A stretch of 22,971 nucleotides of DNA from DASUAS01 sp963809795 (GTDB taxonomy: Bacteria > Actinomycetota > Acidimicrobiia > IMCC26256 > DASPTH01). Each line of letters opens with the position of its first letter. Position 1 is the stretch's first letter. The position numbers and the translations under genes were made by a program. Shown one piece after another: positions 8,797 through 15,993 of the stretch. The DNA lies in assembly GCA_963809795.1 (NCBI GenBank), contig CAWELN010000004.1:1-22971 (forward strand). Direction: 5' to 3'. The notes below the pieces were generated by a model, which saw only the letters and a program-made list of their open reading frames with translations, was not told where the DNA came from and did no database searches.

Positions 8797-10472
8797 CCTC
8801 CGGCCGCGTCGCCGTCGACGAGCTGCTCGCCCGCCGGGCCGCGTCGTCCGACGCCCGAGGCGTGGATCACACCCACGGCGCCGGAGGCGCTGCGGGCGCG
8901 GGCCGCCGAGGTCGACGCCCGACTCGCCGCGGGCGGCCGAGCTCCGCCCTGGCCGGCGTACCGTTCGCGGTGAAGGACAACATCGACGTCGCCGGCGTGC
9001 CGACCACCGCCGCCTGCCCATCGTTCGCGTACGTGCCCGACGCGAACGCGCCGGTCGTGCAGCGCCTGCTCGATGCCGGCGCGGTCTGCGTCGGGCAAGA
9101 CCAACCTCGATCAGTTCGCCACCGGTCTGGTCGGCACCCGGTCACCGCAGTACGGGCCGTGTCGCAACCCCGTCGTGCCCGAGTACATCGCGGGGGGTTC
9201 GAGCTCCGGGTCGGCGGTGGCGGTGGCGAGCGGCGAGGTCGCGTTCGCGCTGGGGACCGACACCGCCGGTTCGGGACGCGTCCCCGCCGCGCTGTGTGGG
9301 TTGGTCGGCCTGAAACCGACGCCGGGCGCGTTGCCCAACGACGGCGTGGTCCCGGCCATGGCCTCGTACGACTGCGTCTCCGCGTTCACCACGACCGTGG
9401 CCGACGCCGCGACGCTGTTCGACGTGCTCGCGGGCCGATCGGCGACGGCGCCCCTGGCGGTCACGACCCGCGACGCGACTGGGCATCCCCGACCGCGATC
9501 GACTGGCGGGGCGACGACGACGCCCGCGCCCGGTTCGCCGACGCGGTCGACCACGCGGTGGCCAAGGGCTGCACCGTGGAGGAGTTCGACGGGCACGCGC
9601 TGTGGGAGGCGGGCGCGATGCTCTACGGCAGCGCGCTGGTCGCCGAGCGCCACGCCGCGTTCGGCGCGTTCGCGGCCGCGCACCCCGCCGACCTCGATCC
9701 CGCGGTCGCCGAGATCGTCCGCGGTGCCGGGGAGCACCGCGGCAGCGAGGTGTACCGCGCCCTGGCCGCGATGCGGCGGCTCTGCGACGAGGTCGCGGCG
9801 CGGTGGTTCGACATCGACGCCCTCCTGCTCCCGACGGTCGCGCGCGTGCCAACGCTCGCGGAAGCGCTCGCCGACCCGTTCGGCCCCAGCACCGAGCTCG
9901 GCGCGCTCACCGCGTTCGTGAACCCGCTCGGTCTGGCCGCGGTCGCGGTGCCGTTCGGCGTACGCGCGTCCGGCGTCCCGTTCGGTGTGTCGCTCGTCGG
10001 TCCCGCGGGCTCCGATCGCGCCCTGCTCGCCCGCGCGGCCACCTTCACCGGTGAGACGCTCGCGGAGGGCCCGGCACCGGGTGATCGCAACCATCGCCTG
10101 GCGGTCGTCGGCGCCCACCTCACCGGCCAGCCGCTCAACCACCAGCTCACCGACCTCGGCGCGGTCCTGTGCGCGGCCACCACCACCGCGCCCGAGTACC
10201 GCCTCTACGCCCTCGACACGTCGCCGCCGAAGCCCGGCCTGCTGCGCGCCCGCTCGGGCGCCGGCGCCGCGATCGAGGTGGAGGTGTGGGCGCTCGACGA
10301 CGCCGGGCTGGGTGCGTTCGTCGCCGCCATCCCCGCGCCGCTCGGCGTCGGCCGGGTGACGCTCGCCGACGGCAGCGAGGTCACCGGCTTCCTCTGCGAG
10401 CCCTACGCGGTCGAACAGGCGGCCGACATCACCGCGTCGGGCGGCTGGCGCGCGTACCTCGCCGGCGCCTGA
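8793..10472 (+). CDS. atzF: Allophanate hydrolase (AtzF family)
   Basis: This amidase-signature enzyme converts allophanate to two ammonia and two CO2, the last step of the pathway. The catalytic lysine is in PFAVKDNIDVAG (codon 8974-8976). The Ser-cisSer part is GGSSSGSAVAVASG with DTAGSGRVPA. The C-terminal AtzF domain, described as processing the carboxylated intermediate, is clear from LTGQPLNHQLTDLGAVL and EYRLYALDTSPPKPGLLR, ending at GGWRAYLAGA. The GTG start at 8793 overlaps the carboxylase stop as GTGA. Frame breaks are inferred near 8856 (+1), 8930 (+2 or -1), 9097 (+1), about 9475 (+1) and 9502 (+1). They sum to a multiple of three, matching the 1680-base span. It is the last gene of the plus-strand catabolic operon. 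Confidence 0.93.
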   Translation: MTSGRVAVDELLARRAASSDARGVDHTHGAGGAAGAGRRGRRPTRRGRPSSALAGVPFAVKDNIDVAGVPTTAACPSFAYVPDANAPVVQRLLDAGAVCVGQDQPRSVRHRSGRHPVTAVRAVSQPRRARVHRGGFELRVGGGGGERRGRVRAGDRHRRFGTRPRRAVWVGRPETDAGRVAQRRRGPGHGLVRLRLRVHHDRGRRRDAVRRARGPIGDGAPGGHDPRRDWASPTAIDWRGDDDARARFADAVDHAVAKGCTVEEFDGHALWEAGAMLYGSALVAERHAAFGAFAAAHPADLDPAVAEIVRGAGEHRGSEVYRALAAMRRLCDEVAARWFDIDALLLPTVARVPTLAEALADPFGPSTELGALTAFVNPLGLAAVAVPFGVRASGVPFGVSLVGPAGSDRALLARAATFTGETLAEGPAPGDRNHRLAVVGAHLTGQPLNHQLTDLGAVLCAATTTAPEYRLYALDTSPPKPGLLRARSGAGAAIEVEVWALDDAGLGAFVAAIPAPLGVGRVTLADGSEVTGFLCEPYAVEQAADITASGGWRAYLAGA

Positions 10473-10536
10473 CCGCTCCCCGCCGACACCGGCACCCCGG
10501 GGCCGCGTCGAAGGACCCGGTTCGCAACCCGGCCGG

Positions 10537-10548
10537 TAGGCTGCCTCG
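10537..10548 (+). promoter_or_regulatory. Leaderless promoter of the small membrane protein
   Basis: TAGGCT (10537-10542) followed by six bases and ATG at 10549 fits a TANNNT -10 box driving a leaderless message. No convincing -35 or ribosome site is visible. Confidence 0.45.
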
Positions 10549-10926
10549 ATGAGGCGCCGTCGGCTCCTGGCTCTGCTGGCGCTCGCCGCCGCGCTGCTCG
10601 CCGCCGGCGCCACCGCCGAGCTCGACCAGGTGTTCGAGCGGGGCGCGTTCGCCGGGAGCGCGGCCGACGCCACCAACCCGCTGCACGCCCGCGACGAGCT
10701 CATCGCGCCGACGCCCCCGACCCACCTCGCCGCGGTCGCACTGCGCGGTTCCGGAAGCAACCGGCTCGCCCACACCGGCCGTACCGGCGTCGCCGTCCTC
10801 GGCGCCGCCGCCCTCCTCGCCGCGCTGGCGTCCCTTCGCCTCGGGCACCCGGGCCGAGCGCGCCATTGGCGCTCGTCCGGCACCTCGTCACTCGGTCGCG
10901 GTCCACCGCAGCTCCTCGCGATCTGA
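10549..10926 (+). CDS. Small two-segment membrane protein, function unknown
   Basis: This 125-aa protein is not one I recognise. The N-terminus RRRRLLALLALAAALLAAG looks like a signal anchor or cleaved signal. A polar middle follows (residues about 25-75, with NPLHARDELIAPTPPTHLAA), then a second hydrophobic segment GVAVLGAAALLAALASLRL (about 79-97) and a basic tail rich in Arg, Gly and Ser. The layout suggests an exported segment held by one or two membrane helices. It begins 76 bases after the allophanate hydrolase on the same strand but has its own leaderless promoter, so it need not belong to that operon. Support for coding is the promoter match and the coherent hydrophobic pattern. Confidence 0.6.
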   Translation: MRRRRLLALLALAAALLAAGATAELDQVFERGAFAGSAADATNPLHARDELIAPTPPTHLAAVALRGSGSNRLAHTGRTGVAVLGAAALLAALASLRLGHPGRARHWRSSGTSSLGRGPPQLLAI

Positions 10927-10952
10927 CGACGGCCTCCGCGCCGTCCTGTCCA

Positions 10953-10996
10953 GTAGCCGTCTCGCGCGCGCGACCACGACGCGACGTGGCGGCTAC
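10953..10996. repeat. Inverted repeat upstream of the winged-helix gene
   Basis: GTAGCCG (10953-10959) and CGGCTAC (10990-10996) form perfect 7-base inverted arms 30 bases apart, 38 bases before the winged-helix ATG. They could be spaced operator half-sites. The interval is rich in CG steps, so a chance match is possible. Confidence 0.3.
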
Positions 10997-11020
10997 CCGG
11001 TGCGCGCGCCGCGCGCGACC

Positions 11021-11026
11021 AAGGAG
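11021..11026 (+). promoter_or_regulatory. Ribosome binding site of the winged-helix gene
   Basis: AAGGAG sits seven bases before ATG at 11034 and fixes the start within an open frame that reaches back to 10866. Confidence 0.75.
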
Positions 11027-11033
11027 CTTCGAC

Positions 11034-11635
11034 ATGCGACCCACGAGTCGACTCGAAGCGGTGGCCGTGATTCCCAACGAGCTGCCGCTCGAACCGTTTT
11101 TGGGCACCAGTGTCCGCATCCACCCATTCCGATTCGATCCCACCCTCCCCGTCGACGTGCGCCTCGTCCGCTGGCCGATGGAGCAGGACTACCGCCAGCA
11201 GCTCGAGTCCGTCGGCGCGCCACGCGTGCTGCTCGTCGAGCGTGGCGCGCCCCCGCCCCGCGCTGGGACGACCTCGAAGACTGGCTCCGCGTCCCCGTCG
11301 ACCGGTCCGAGCTCGAGCTGCGGGCGACGACCGTGGCCCGGCGCGCCGACGCCCTGGAGCTTCCCTGGCTCGACGACGACGGCTTGCTCTGGATGCGCGA
11401 CCAGTGGTGCGCGGTGACCGACGGGCAGATCCCGCTCGTCCGCCTGCTCGTCGACCACATCGGCGTCGTGGTCCGTGACGAACAGGTCGACGAGGTGTTC
11501 GTCGACGCGGGCACGAGCGCGCACGAGGAGGCGATCAAGACCACCGTCCGGCGGGTGTCGCAGACGTTGGGCCGCCTCGGCCTCCGGCTGCAGCGGGTCC
11601 GGGGTGCGGGGTACCACCTCGACAAGATGCCCTGA
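11034..11635 (+). CDS. Winged-helix (OmpR/PhoB C-terminal type) DNA-binding protein
   Basis: A protein of about 200 residues. The N-terminal 70 residues (starting MRPTSRLEAVAVIPNEL) are not a recognisable receiver domain. After about residue 115 comes an OmpR-type winged helix: a V-L-L-V-D-H-I-G-like first helix (IPLVRLLVDHIGVVVRDEQV), the recognition region KTTVRRVSQTLGRLGLRLQR and the wing ending RGAGYHLD. The frame changes near 11255 in a C-rich run (+2 or -1), and the reading before and after fits one protein. It has its own AAGGAG site and faces the ammonium transporter convergently, sharing a terminator hairpin. It could be an orphan regulator, possibly of nitrogen genes; the only support for that role is position. 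Confidence 0.7.
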
Positions 11636-11646
11636 CCCCGCGCGCA

Positions 11647-11680
11647 CGAGGACGAGCCGGGCGAACCCGGCTCGTCCTCG
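11647..11680. terminator. Bidirectional terminator between winged-helix gene and amt
   Basis: Two perfectly complementary 15-base arms (11647-11661 and 11666-11680) flank a CGAA loop. It starts 11 bases after the plus-strand stop and ends 31 bases before the amt stop, so it can serve both convergent genes. There is no T-run, which is common for very GC-rich genomes. Confidence 0.8.
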
Positions 11681-11711
11681 CGTCCCGGAGCGGGCGCACT
11701 GCGCCGGACGC

Positions 11712-13253
11712 CTACTCCGTGGCGGGCAGGTGGATGTCGGAGGGCGGCGCGACCACGCCCACACCTCCTCCCGACTCCTCGATCGACGGCGGCAGCTGCG
11801 AGTACCCCATGTACGCGTACTCCGGGTGGTACGCCGGGGCACCGTGCTCGGCGATGTCGAGGCCCTCGAGCTCCTCGGCCTCCGAGATCCGCAACACGCC
11901 CAGTGCCTTGAGGCCGAACATGAGCAGCAGTCCGGCGGCGGCGGTGGCCGCGATGATCGTCGCGCTGCCCTTCACCTGGGCGATGAGCTGGTTGGCGTTG
12001 CCGCCGTAGAGGATCCCCTTCACGCCGGAGTAGTTGCCGACGGCGAAGAGCCCGAGGCTGAGCGTGCCGAAGATCCCACACGCTCCGTGCACGGCGAACG
12101 CCCCGCAGGGGTCGTCGACCCGGACCCATTCGGTGAAGTCGACGATGAGGATCATGATCACGCCGGCGATGGCACCGATGGCAATCGCTCCCGTCGGCGA
12201 GACCCAGTAACACGGACAGGTGATGGCGACCAGACCTGCGAGCAGGCCGTTGATGCTGATGCCGACGTCCCACTTCTTCGACCGGGGGTAGACCCAGGCC
12301 ACCGCGACCAGCGCACCTGCGCACGCCGCCAGGGTCGTGTTCGTCGCCACCCGGCCGATGCCCTCGAAGTCCATGGCCGAGAGCGTGCTGCCGGGGTTGA
12401 AGCCGTACCAACCGAACCAGAGGATGACCGCGCCGAGCGCGGCGAGGGTCATGTTGTGGCCTGGTGGCATGCCACCACCGTCACGCTTGAACTTCCTCCC
12501 GAGCCGCGGGCCGAGCGCGATCGCCCCGCAGAGGGCCAGCACACCGCCGATGGTGTGCACCACCGTCGAGCCGGCGAAGTCGCGGAAGGGCGTCTCCATC
12601 GTCGCCAGCCAGCCGTTCGGGCCCCAGATCCAGTGGCCGAAGATGGGGTAGATCAACCCGCTGACCGCGAGGCTGTAGAGCAGGTCACCCTTGAACGACG
12701 TACGCCCGACCATCGCGCCCGACACGATCGTGCTGGCGGTGTCGGCGAAGGCGAACTGGAAGAGGAAGAACGCCAGGAACGCCACGCCGGTGTCCAACGA
12801 ACCGCCGTACGTGTACGTGTGCGGGATGTCCTGCAGGAAGAAGTAGTGGTACCCGATCCAGCCGTTGCCGGGACCGAACATGAACGCGAACCCGAACGCG
12901 TAGAAGAGGATCCCGCAGAGCGCGGTGTCCACGATGCATTCGATCATGATGTTGGAGACCTCGCGGGTCCGGGCGAACCCGCCCTCCAGCATCATGAAGC
13001 CCGCTTGCATGAAGAACACGAGGAAGGCGGTCACGAGCACCCACGCGGTGTTGAGACCGTTCACCACCTCGGTCACCTTCACCGCCGCGGCCTGTCCCGG
13101 CACCGCGGCGCCGGCTTCGTTGCTGAAGAACCAGGCCAAGCCGTAGATGAGGCCCATGACGAGCGCGACCCCGATGAGCTTGCCGCCCATCTTGGCCCCG
13201 ACGTACCGGCGCCGGTCCGGATCCCTGAAGTTGAGGCGCAATGTTTGAATCAT
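11712..13253 (-). CDS. amt: Ammonium transporter (Amt/MEP/Rh family)
   Basis: This 513-aa integral membrane channel imports ammonium/ammonia. It has an amino-terminal helix (residues about 23-45) and then the Amt core: FMQAGFMMLEGGFAR, AFADTASTIVSGAMVGR, the first pore histidine in STVVHTIGGVLAL, AVILWFGWYGFNPGS, NTTLAACAGAL, and the second pore histidine in CGAFAVHGACGIFG. The cytoplasmic tail holds GLDIAEHGAPAYHPEY, the conserved region that interacts with PII proteins in this family. No PII gene is in the window. The ATG at 13253 begins the only long frame; MGGKL about 22 residues later is an alternative start. A GlnR-like box lies 45-71 bases upstream. The frame is intact. It would recapture ammonium released by the guanidine/urea pathway. 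Confidence 0.96.
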   Translation of the reverse strand: MIQTLRLNFRDPDRRRYVGAKMGGKLIGVALVMGLIYGLAWFFSNEAGAAVPGQAAAVKVTEVVNGLNTAWVLVTAFLVFFMQAGFMMLEGGFARTREVSNIMIECIVDTALCGILFYAFGFAFMFGPGNGWIGYHYFFLQDIPHTYTYGGSLDTGVAFLAFFLFQFAFADTASTIVSGAMVGRTSFKGDLLYSLAVSGLIYPIFGHWIWGPNGWLATMETPFRDFAGSTVVHTIGGVLALCGAIALGPRLGRKFKRDGGGMPPGHNMTLAALGAVILWFGWYGFNPGSTLSAMDFEGIGRVATNTTLAACAGALVAVAWVYPRSKKWDVGISINGLLAGLVAITCPCYWVSPTGAIAIGAIAGVIMILIVDFTEWVRVDDPCGAFAVHGACGIFGTLSLGLFAVGNYSGVKGILYGGNANQLIAQVKGSATIIAATAAAGLLLMFGLKALGVLRISEAEELEGLDIAEHGAPAYHPEYAYMGYSQLPPSIEESGGGVGVVAPPSDIHLPATE

Positions 13254-13297
13254 GCGGCCACGGTCCGCGCCGCCGATTGCTGGATGTTGTGCCTCGG

Positions 13298-13324
13298 GTT
13301 ACAGGGGAGCAACCCGCCCGTGAC
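13298..13324. promoter_or_regulatory. GlnR-like binding box upstream of amt
   Basis: The plus strand reads GTTAC (13298-13302), six bases, GCAAC (13309-13313), six bases, GTGAC (13320-13324). This is the a1-b1-a2 order and spacing of the actinobacterial GlnR consensus GTNAC-n6-GNAAC. The expected fourth element at 13331-13335 (CGGTT) does not match. Regulation by GlnR is inferred; no glnR gene is in view. Confidence 0.55.
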
Positions 13325-13329
13325 GACAG

Positions 13330-13342
13330 GCGGTTGCACCGC
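13330..13342. terminator. Short hairpin between exoD and amt
   Basis: GCGGT and ACCGC pair around TGC, just downstream of the minus-strand ExoD gene and upstream of amt. It could be a weak terminator for ExoD. The stem is only five base pairs. Confidence 0.3.
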
Positions 13343-13363
13343 TGACGGATTTCCGCCACCGGG

Positions 13364-13981
13364 TCACAGGAACGACCACAAGGTGGCGGCCAGCAGCACG
13401 TCGAGCACCAGCCCGACGACGCCGATCACGAGCCCGGCGGCCACGATGAGGCCGTCGGCGAACACCACGCCCAGGCAGACGACCACGACCCCGAGCGACG
13501 GCAGCGTGTCGAGGCCGGAGAACGGTGGAGCGACGAACGCGCCGATCACGAACACGAGCAGGGCCACGCCCAGCACCGACACCACCGGGCGACGGTCGAG
13601 CAGCCGGGCGAGGCGCGGGCGGGCGTGGCGCTCGAACCAGCGGATGAACCGCAACAGCTTGGGCGCCGCTTTGCCGGTGAACGTCGCGCCGAGCTCCTTC
13701 CGGGCCAGGCGGCGCGGGATCCACAGCTCGTGACGTCCGACGATCATCTGCAGCGCGATCAGGCCGGCGAAGACCTCCAGCACGTGGGTGACGCCGCCGG
13801 TGGGGATCGGGAGCGCGGAGGGCAGCATCAACACCATGAGCACGACGGCGAAGCTGCGCTCGTCGAGCACGTCGGTGAGAGAGCCGATGGTGACGTGATC
13901 CTGCTCCAGCAGGGCCTCGAGCTGATCGCTCAACCGATCGTCCGACGACTCGTGGCCGGCGCCCCGGGCGGGCTCGTTCAC
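13364..13981 (-). CDS. ExoD-family (exopolysaccharide synthesis) membrane protein
   Basis: This 205-aa protein has a cytoplasmic N-terminus resembling the ExoD start (LSDQLEALLEQDHVTIGSLT and DVLDERSFAVVLMVLMLPSA), followed by PIPTGGVTHVLEVFAGLIAL, a basic loop (RRLARKELGATFTGKAAPKL) and two or three C-terminal hydrophobic segments. The family is named from rhizobial exopolysaccharide work, but its biochemical role is unclear. GTG at 13981 is chosen because TACGTT lies exactly six bases upstream (leaderless); the frame itself extends to 14095, inside the divergent cupin gene. The gene is intact. It is not obviously linked to amt, from which it is separated by a small hairpin. Confidence 0.85.
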   Translation of the reverse strand: MNEPARGAGHESSDDRLSDQLEALLEQDHVTIGSLTDVLDERSFAVVLMVLMLPSALPIPTGGVTHVLEVFAGLIALQMIVGRHELWIPRRLARKELGATFTGKAAPKLLRFIRWFERHARPRLARLLDRRPVVSVLGVALLVFVIGAFVAPPFSGLDTLPSLGVVVVCLGVVFADGLIVAAGLVIGVVGLVLDVLLAATLWSFL

Positions 13982-13993
13982 CAGTCCAACGTA
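13982..13993 (-). promoter_or_regulatory. Leaderless promoter of the ExoD gene
   Basis: Minus-strand TACGTT (13993-13988), six bases, then GTG at 13981. The hexamer and spacing are identical to the tetR promoter. Confidence 0.5.
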
Positions 13994-14031
13994 GACGTGC
14001 GCGGGACGTGGCCCCGGCGCGGGGATCCCCG

Positions 14032-14037
14032 TAGTGT
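14032..14037 (+). promoter_or_regulatory. Candidate -10 box of the cupin gene
   Basis: TAGTGT lies 32 bases before the ATG at 14070, followed by a purine-rich ribosome site (GAAGGTGGGGG). No clear -35 is seen. Confidence 0.35.
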
Positions 14038-14069
14038 GCAGGGACCCGATGCGAAGGTGGGGGTTGACG

Positions 14070-14489
14070 ATGGACGACACCGCGACGCAGAGCACCAGCC
14101 AGGACCTGCGACCCTTCTTCTACGACGTCGCCGAGCTGCCGGGTTACACGATCGAAGAGATCGCCGGTGACGGCGACGGCGCCCAGCAGATGTACGACCT
14201 CTTCGGCCGCGACCTGGTCACGAAGACCATCCTCATGTCGCCGAAGCTGTCGGTGTTCCACGAGTCGGCCAAGCCGGGCGAGCGGGTGAAGCCCCACCGC
14301 CACGGGACCCACCAGCTCACCTACGTGCTCCGGGGAGAGCTCATCTACGGCAACCAGCGGACGGGCGCGGGCATGGGGTACTTCAGCCCCGACGCGTTGT
14401 ACTCGTGGCGCGCCGGCGACGAGGGCGCGGAGTGGATCGAGATCCACGCCGGTGAGCCCGGCATCTTCTCCGACCGACCCGAGTCCTGA
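14070..14489 (+). CDS. Small single-domain cupin protein
   Basis: This 139-aa protein folds as one cupin barrel. The first metal motif reads GERVKPHRHGTHQLTYVLRG: HRH is present, but the usual Glu of HxH(x)3-4E appears to be Gln. The second motif region is weaker (YFSPDALYSWRAGDEGAEWI). ATG 14070 is preferred over the in-frame ATG at 14034, which lies at the presumed promoter. The gene is divergent from ExoD and convergent with the crotonase, with a hairpin between. Cupins range from metal enzymes to sensors; no substrate can be assigned. The Gln substitution may mean weak or altered metal binding. The frame is intact. Confidence 0.8.
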   Translation: MDDTATQSTSQDLRPFFYDVAELPGYTIEEIAGDGDGAQQMYDLFGRDLVTKTILMSPKLSVFHESAKPGERVKPHRHGTHQLTYVLRGELIYGNQRTGAGMGYFSPDALYSWRAGDEGAEWIEIHAGEPGIFSDRPES

Positions 14490-14493
14490 CGCA

Positions 14494-14510
14494 GGAGCCG
14501 CGTCGGCTCT
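14494..14510. terminator. Terminator hairpin between convergent cupin and crotonase genes
   Basis: GAGCCG (14495-14500) pairs with CGGCTC (14504-14509) around CGT, extended by a G-T pair. It fills the 27-base gap between the two convergent stop codons. Confidence 0.55.
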
Positions 14511-14516
14511 TCAGCC

Positions 14517-15323
14517 TCATGCCTTCGCCTGCGAGCGCCCCCGCTCGGTGACCGCGTCGCGGCGCGCCGCGAGCGTGTCGGTGTCGCGCTGCCACATCTC
14601 GGCCATGTATCCCTCGATGAGGTGGGCCTCGTCGAGGGTCGCCGCGTTGGGCAGCCGTCGGTAGTGCTCCAGCAGGCGGCGCACCCCGACCTGGTCGTTG
14701 CTCACGATGTCGGTCGCGAGCGCACGCGCGAAGGGCAGCAGCTCCTCGTGGGGCACGACGTGGTTCACCAGGCCGAGGCGCAGAGCTTCGTCGGCGGACA
14801 CGAAGTTGCCGGTCAGCGACATCTCCACCGCCCGGGGCACGCCGATCACCTGGGCGAGCAGCACGGTGATGCCACCACCCGGCATGATCCCGACCCGGGC
14901 GTGCGTGTCGGCGAAGCGCGCCCGTTCCGACGCCACGAGGAACGTGCACTGGAGGGCGAGCTCGAGGCCGCCGGTCACCGCGACGCCGTTGATCGCACCG
15001 ATCACCGGCTTCGGGATGACGGGGATGAACCGGTAGAGACCGTTGCCGTACCGCTCGGGCCCGTCGCCCGGCCCCCGCACGTCCGCGGTGGGCGGGATCT
15101 CACCGCTGACCTCCTTGAGGTCGACCCCAGCGCTGAAGGCAGGGTCGGCGCCGGTCAGGATCACCGCGTCGACGTCGGGGTCGTCGCCGGCGACGAGGAC
15201 CGCATCCCACAACGCGTACCAGAGCGCGCGGCTGAGCGCGTTGCGTGCCTCGGGCCGGTTGAGGGTGACGGTCGCGATGCGATCGTCGACGCCGACGAGG
15301 ACGACGGGCGCGGTCTCGGTCAC
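14517..15323 (-). CDS. Enoyl-CoA hydratase/isomerase (crotonase) family protein
   Basis: This 268-aa crotonase has the family start VLVGVDDRIATVTLNRPEAR, the oxyanion-hole segments AFSAGVDLKE and NGVAVTGGLELALQ, and FADTHARVGIMPGGG. By alignment to rat crotonase, the Glu144 position is kept (GGLEL) while the Glu164 position appears to be His (THARVG). It may therefore not be a standard hydratase. The start is GTG 15323, overlapping the EthD gene stop as GTGA, so it is the second gene of a two-gene minus-strand operon. The frame is intact. Substrate chain or ring type cannot be read from the sequence. Confidence 0.88.
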   Translation of the reverse strand: MTETAPVVLVGVDDRIATVTLNRPEARNALSRALWYALWDAVLVAGDDPDVDAVILTGADPAFSAGVDLKEVSGEIPPTADVRGPGDGPERYGNGLYRFIPVIPKPVIGAINGVAVTGGLELALQCTFLVASERARFADTHARVGIMPGGGITVLLAQVIGVPRAVEMSLTGNFVSADEALRLGLVNHVVPHEELLPFARALATDIVSNDQVGVRRLLEHYRRLPNAATLDEAHLIEGYMAEMWQRDTDTLAARRDAVTERGRSQAKA

Positions 15324-15979
15324 GGGACCAGGTGCTCCTTGGCCGGGAGCGTCGTCGAGCCGTCGTGGTTCATGAACCGCTCGGTGTCCTCCCAGATCAG
15401 GCGCATTCCCTCTTCGGAGTCGAACATGCCGTCCTCCACCGCGTCGGCGCTCCGGAAGTGCAGCTCGCCGATGCCGTCGAAGTCGGGCGTGTCATCGGTG
15501 AGGCGGCTGACGACGTGGTTCTGCACGTAGTGCCAGAAGCCCGGCTGGTGCGCCAGCGCGAGTGGCCCGTGCCGTTCGCGCCAGTGCTCGCGGTACGCCG
15601 CCTGGCTGAGGTCGGGTCGGCGCCGCACGAGACAGACGATCTTCACGCCCGGCGACGCCGCACCGGCGGGCCAGGTGCGCTCGTACTCACGTTGCACGAC
15701 CTCGTCGACCTCGTACGCACCCACCAGCCGGCTCCCGTCGGGCAACGCGAACGCGAGGGCCGTCGCCGGTCCGTCGACGCCCCAGAGCGACACCATCGCC
15801 GACGCGTCGTGCTCGGTGTCCAGCTCCCGGACCGCGTCGAGCTCGTCGCCCGCGGCGCGGAGGTCGAGCGCGCCCCGTTGCGCGCCACCGCGTCCCACGA
15901 GGTCCGACAGCTCGGCCTGCACCGCCTTCGAGAAGTCCTCCGGGTCTCCGTCGAGCCCCACTGTCAGCAGCACCTTCAT
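15320..15979 (-). CDS. EthD-domain protein
   Basis: This 219-aa protein has an EthD-like dimeric alpha/beta-barrel in its C-terminal half, visible as VKIVCLVRRRPDLSQAAYRE followed by HWRERHGPLALAHQPGFWHY and FDGIGELHFRSADA. The N-terminal half (MKVLLTVGLDGDP onward) may be a second, degenerate copy of the same fold. EthD proteins accompany ether- and ring-degrading enzymes; their own reaction is mostly unknown. The ATG at 15979 follows GGGGGAG by seven bases. The stop overlaps the crotonase start, implying coupled translation and a shared pathway. The frame is intact. Confidence 0.82.
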   Translation of the reverse strand: MKVLLTVGLDGDPEDFSKAVQAELSDLVGRGGAQRGALDLRAAGDELDAVRELDTEHDASAMVSLWGVDGPATALAFALPDGSRLVGAYEVDEVVQREYERTWPAGAASPGVKIVCLVRRRPDLSQAAYREHWRERHGPLALAHQPGFWHYVQNHVVSRLTDDTPDFDGIGELHFRSADAVEDGMFDSEEGMRLIWEDTERFMNHDGSTTLPAKEHLVP

Positions 15980-15986
15980 GGCATCG

Positions 15987-15993
15987 CTCCCCC
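15987..15993 (-). promoter_or_regulatory. Ribosome binding site of the EthD gene
   Basis: GGGGGAG on the minus strand lies seven bases before ATG at 15979. The rest of the 200-base gap to 16180 must hold the promoter, but no clear -10 or -35 was seen. Confidence 0.6.

Noticed and set aside
3667..9505. Interpretation of the catabolic operon as pseudogenes
   Set aside because: Homology and catalytic motifs continue after every break, lengths are normal, and compensating breaks occur within short distances elsewhere in the window. This fits sequence error better than decay.
10964..11020. Alternating CG tracts as a Z-DNA or repeat element
   Set aside because: Short CG runs are expected at this base composition and show no periodic unit.
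9111..11123. A 670-aa open frame on the minus strand opposite the allophanate hydrolase, and similar long minus-strand frames such as 4791-6470
   Set aside because: These are shadows caused by the high GC content. Their translations are Arg/Gly/Ala-rich without family motifs, while the plus strand carries clear enzyme motifs.
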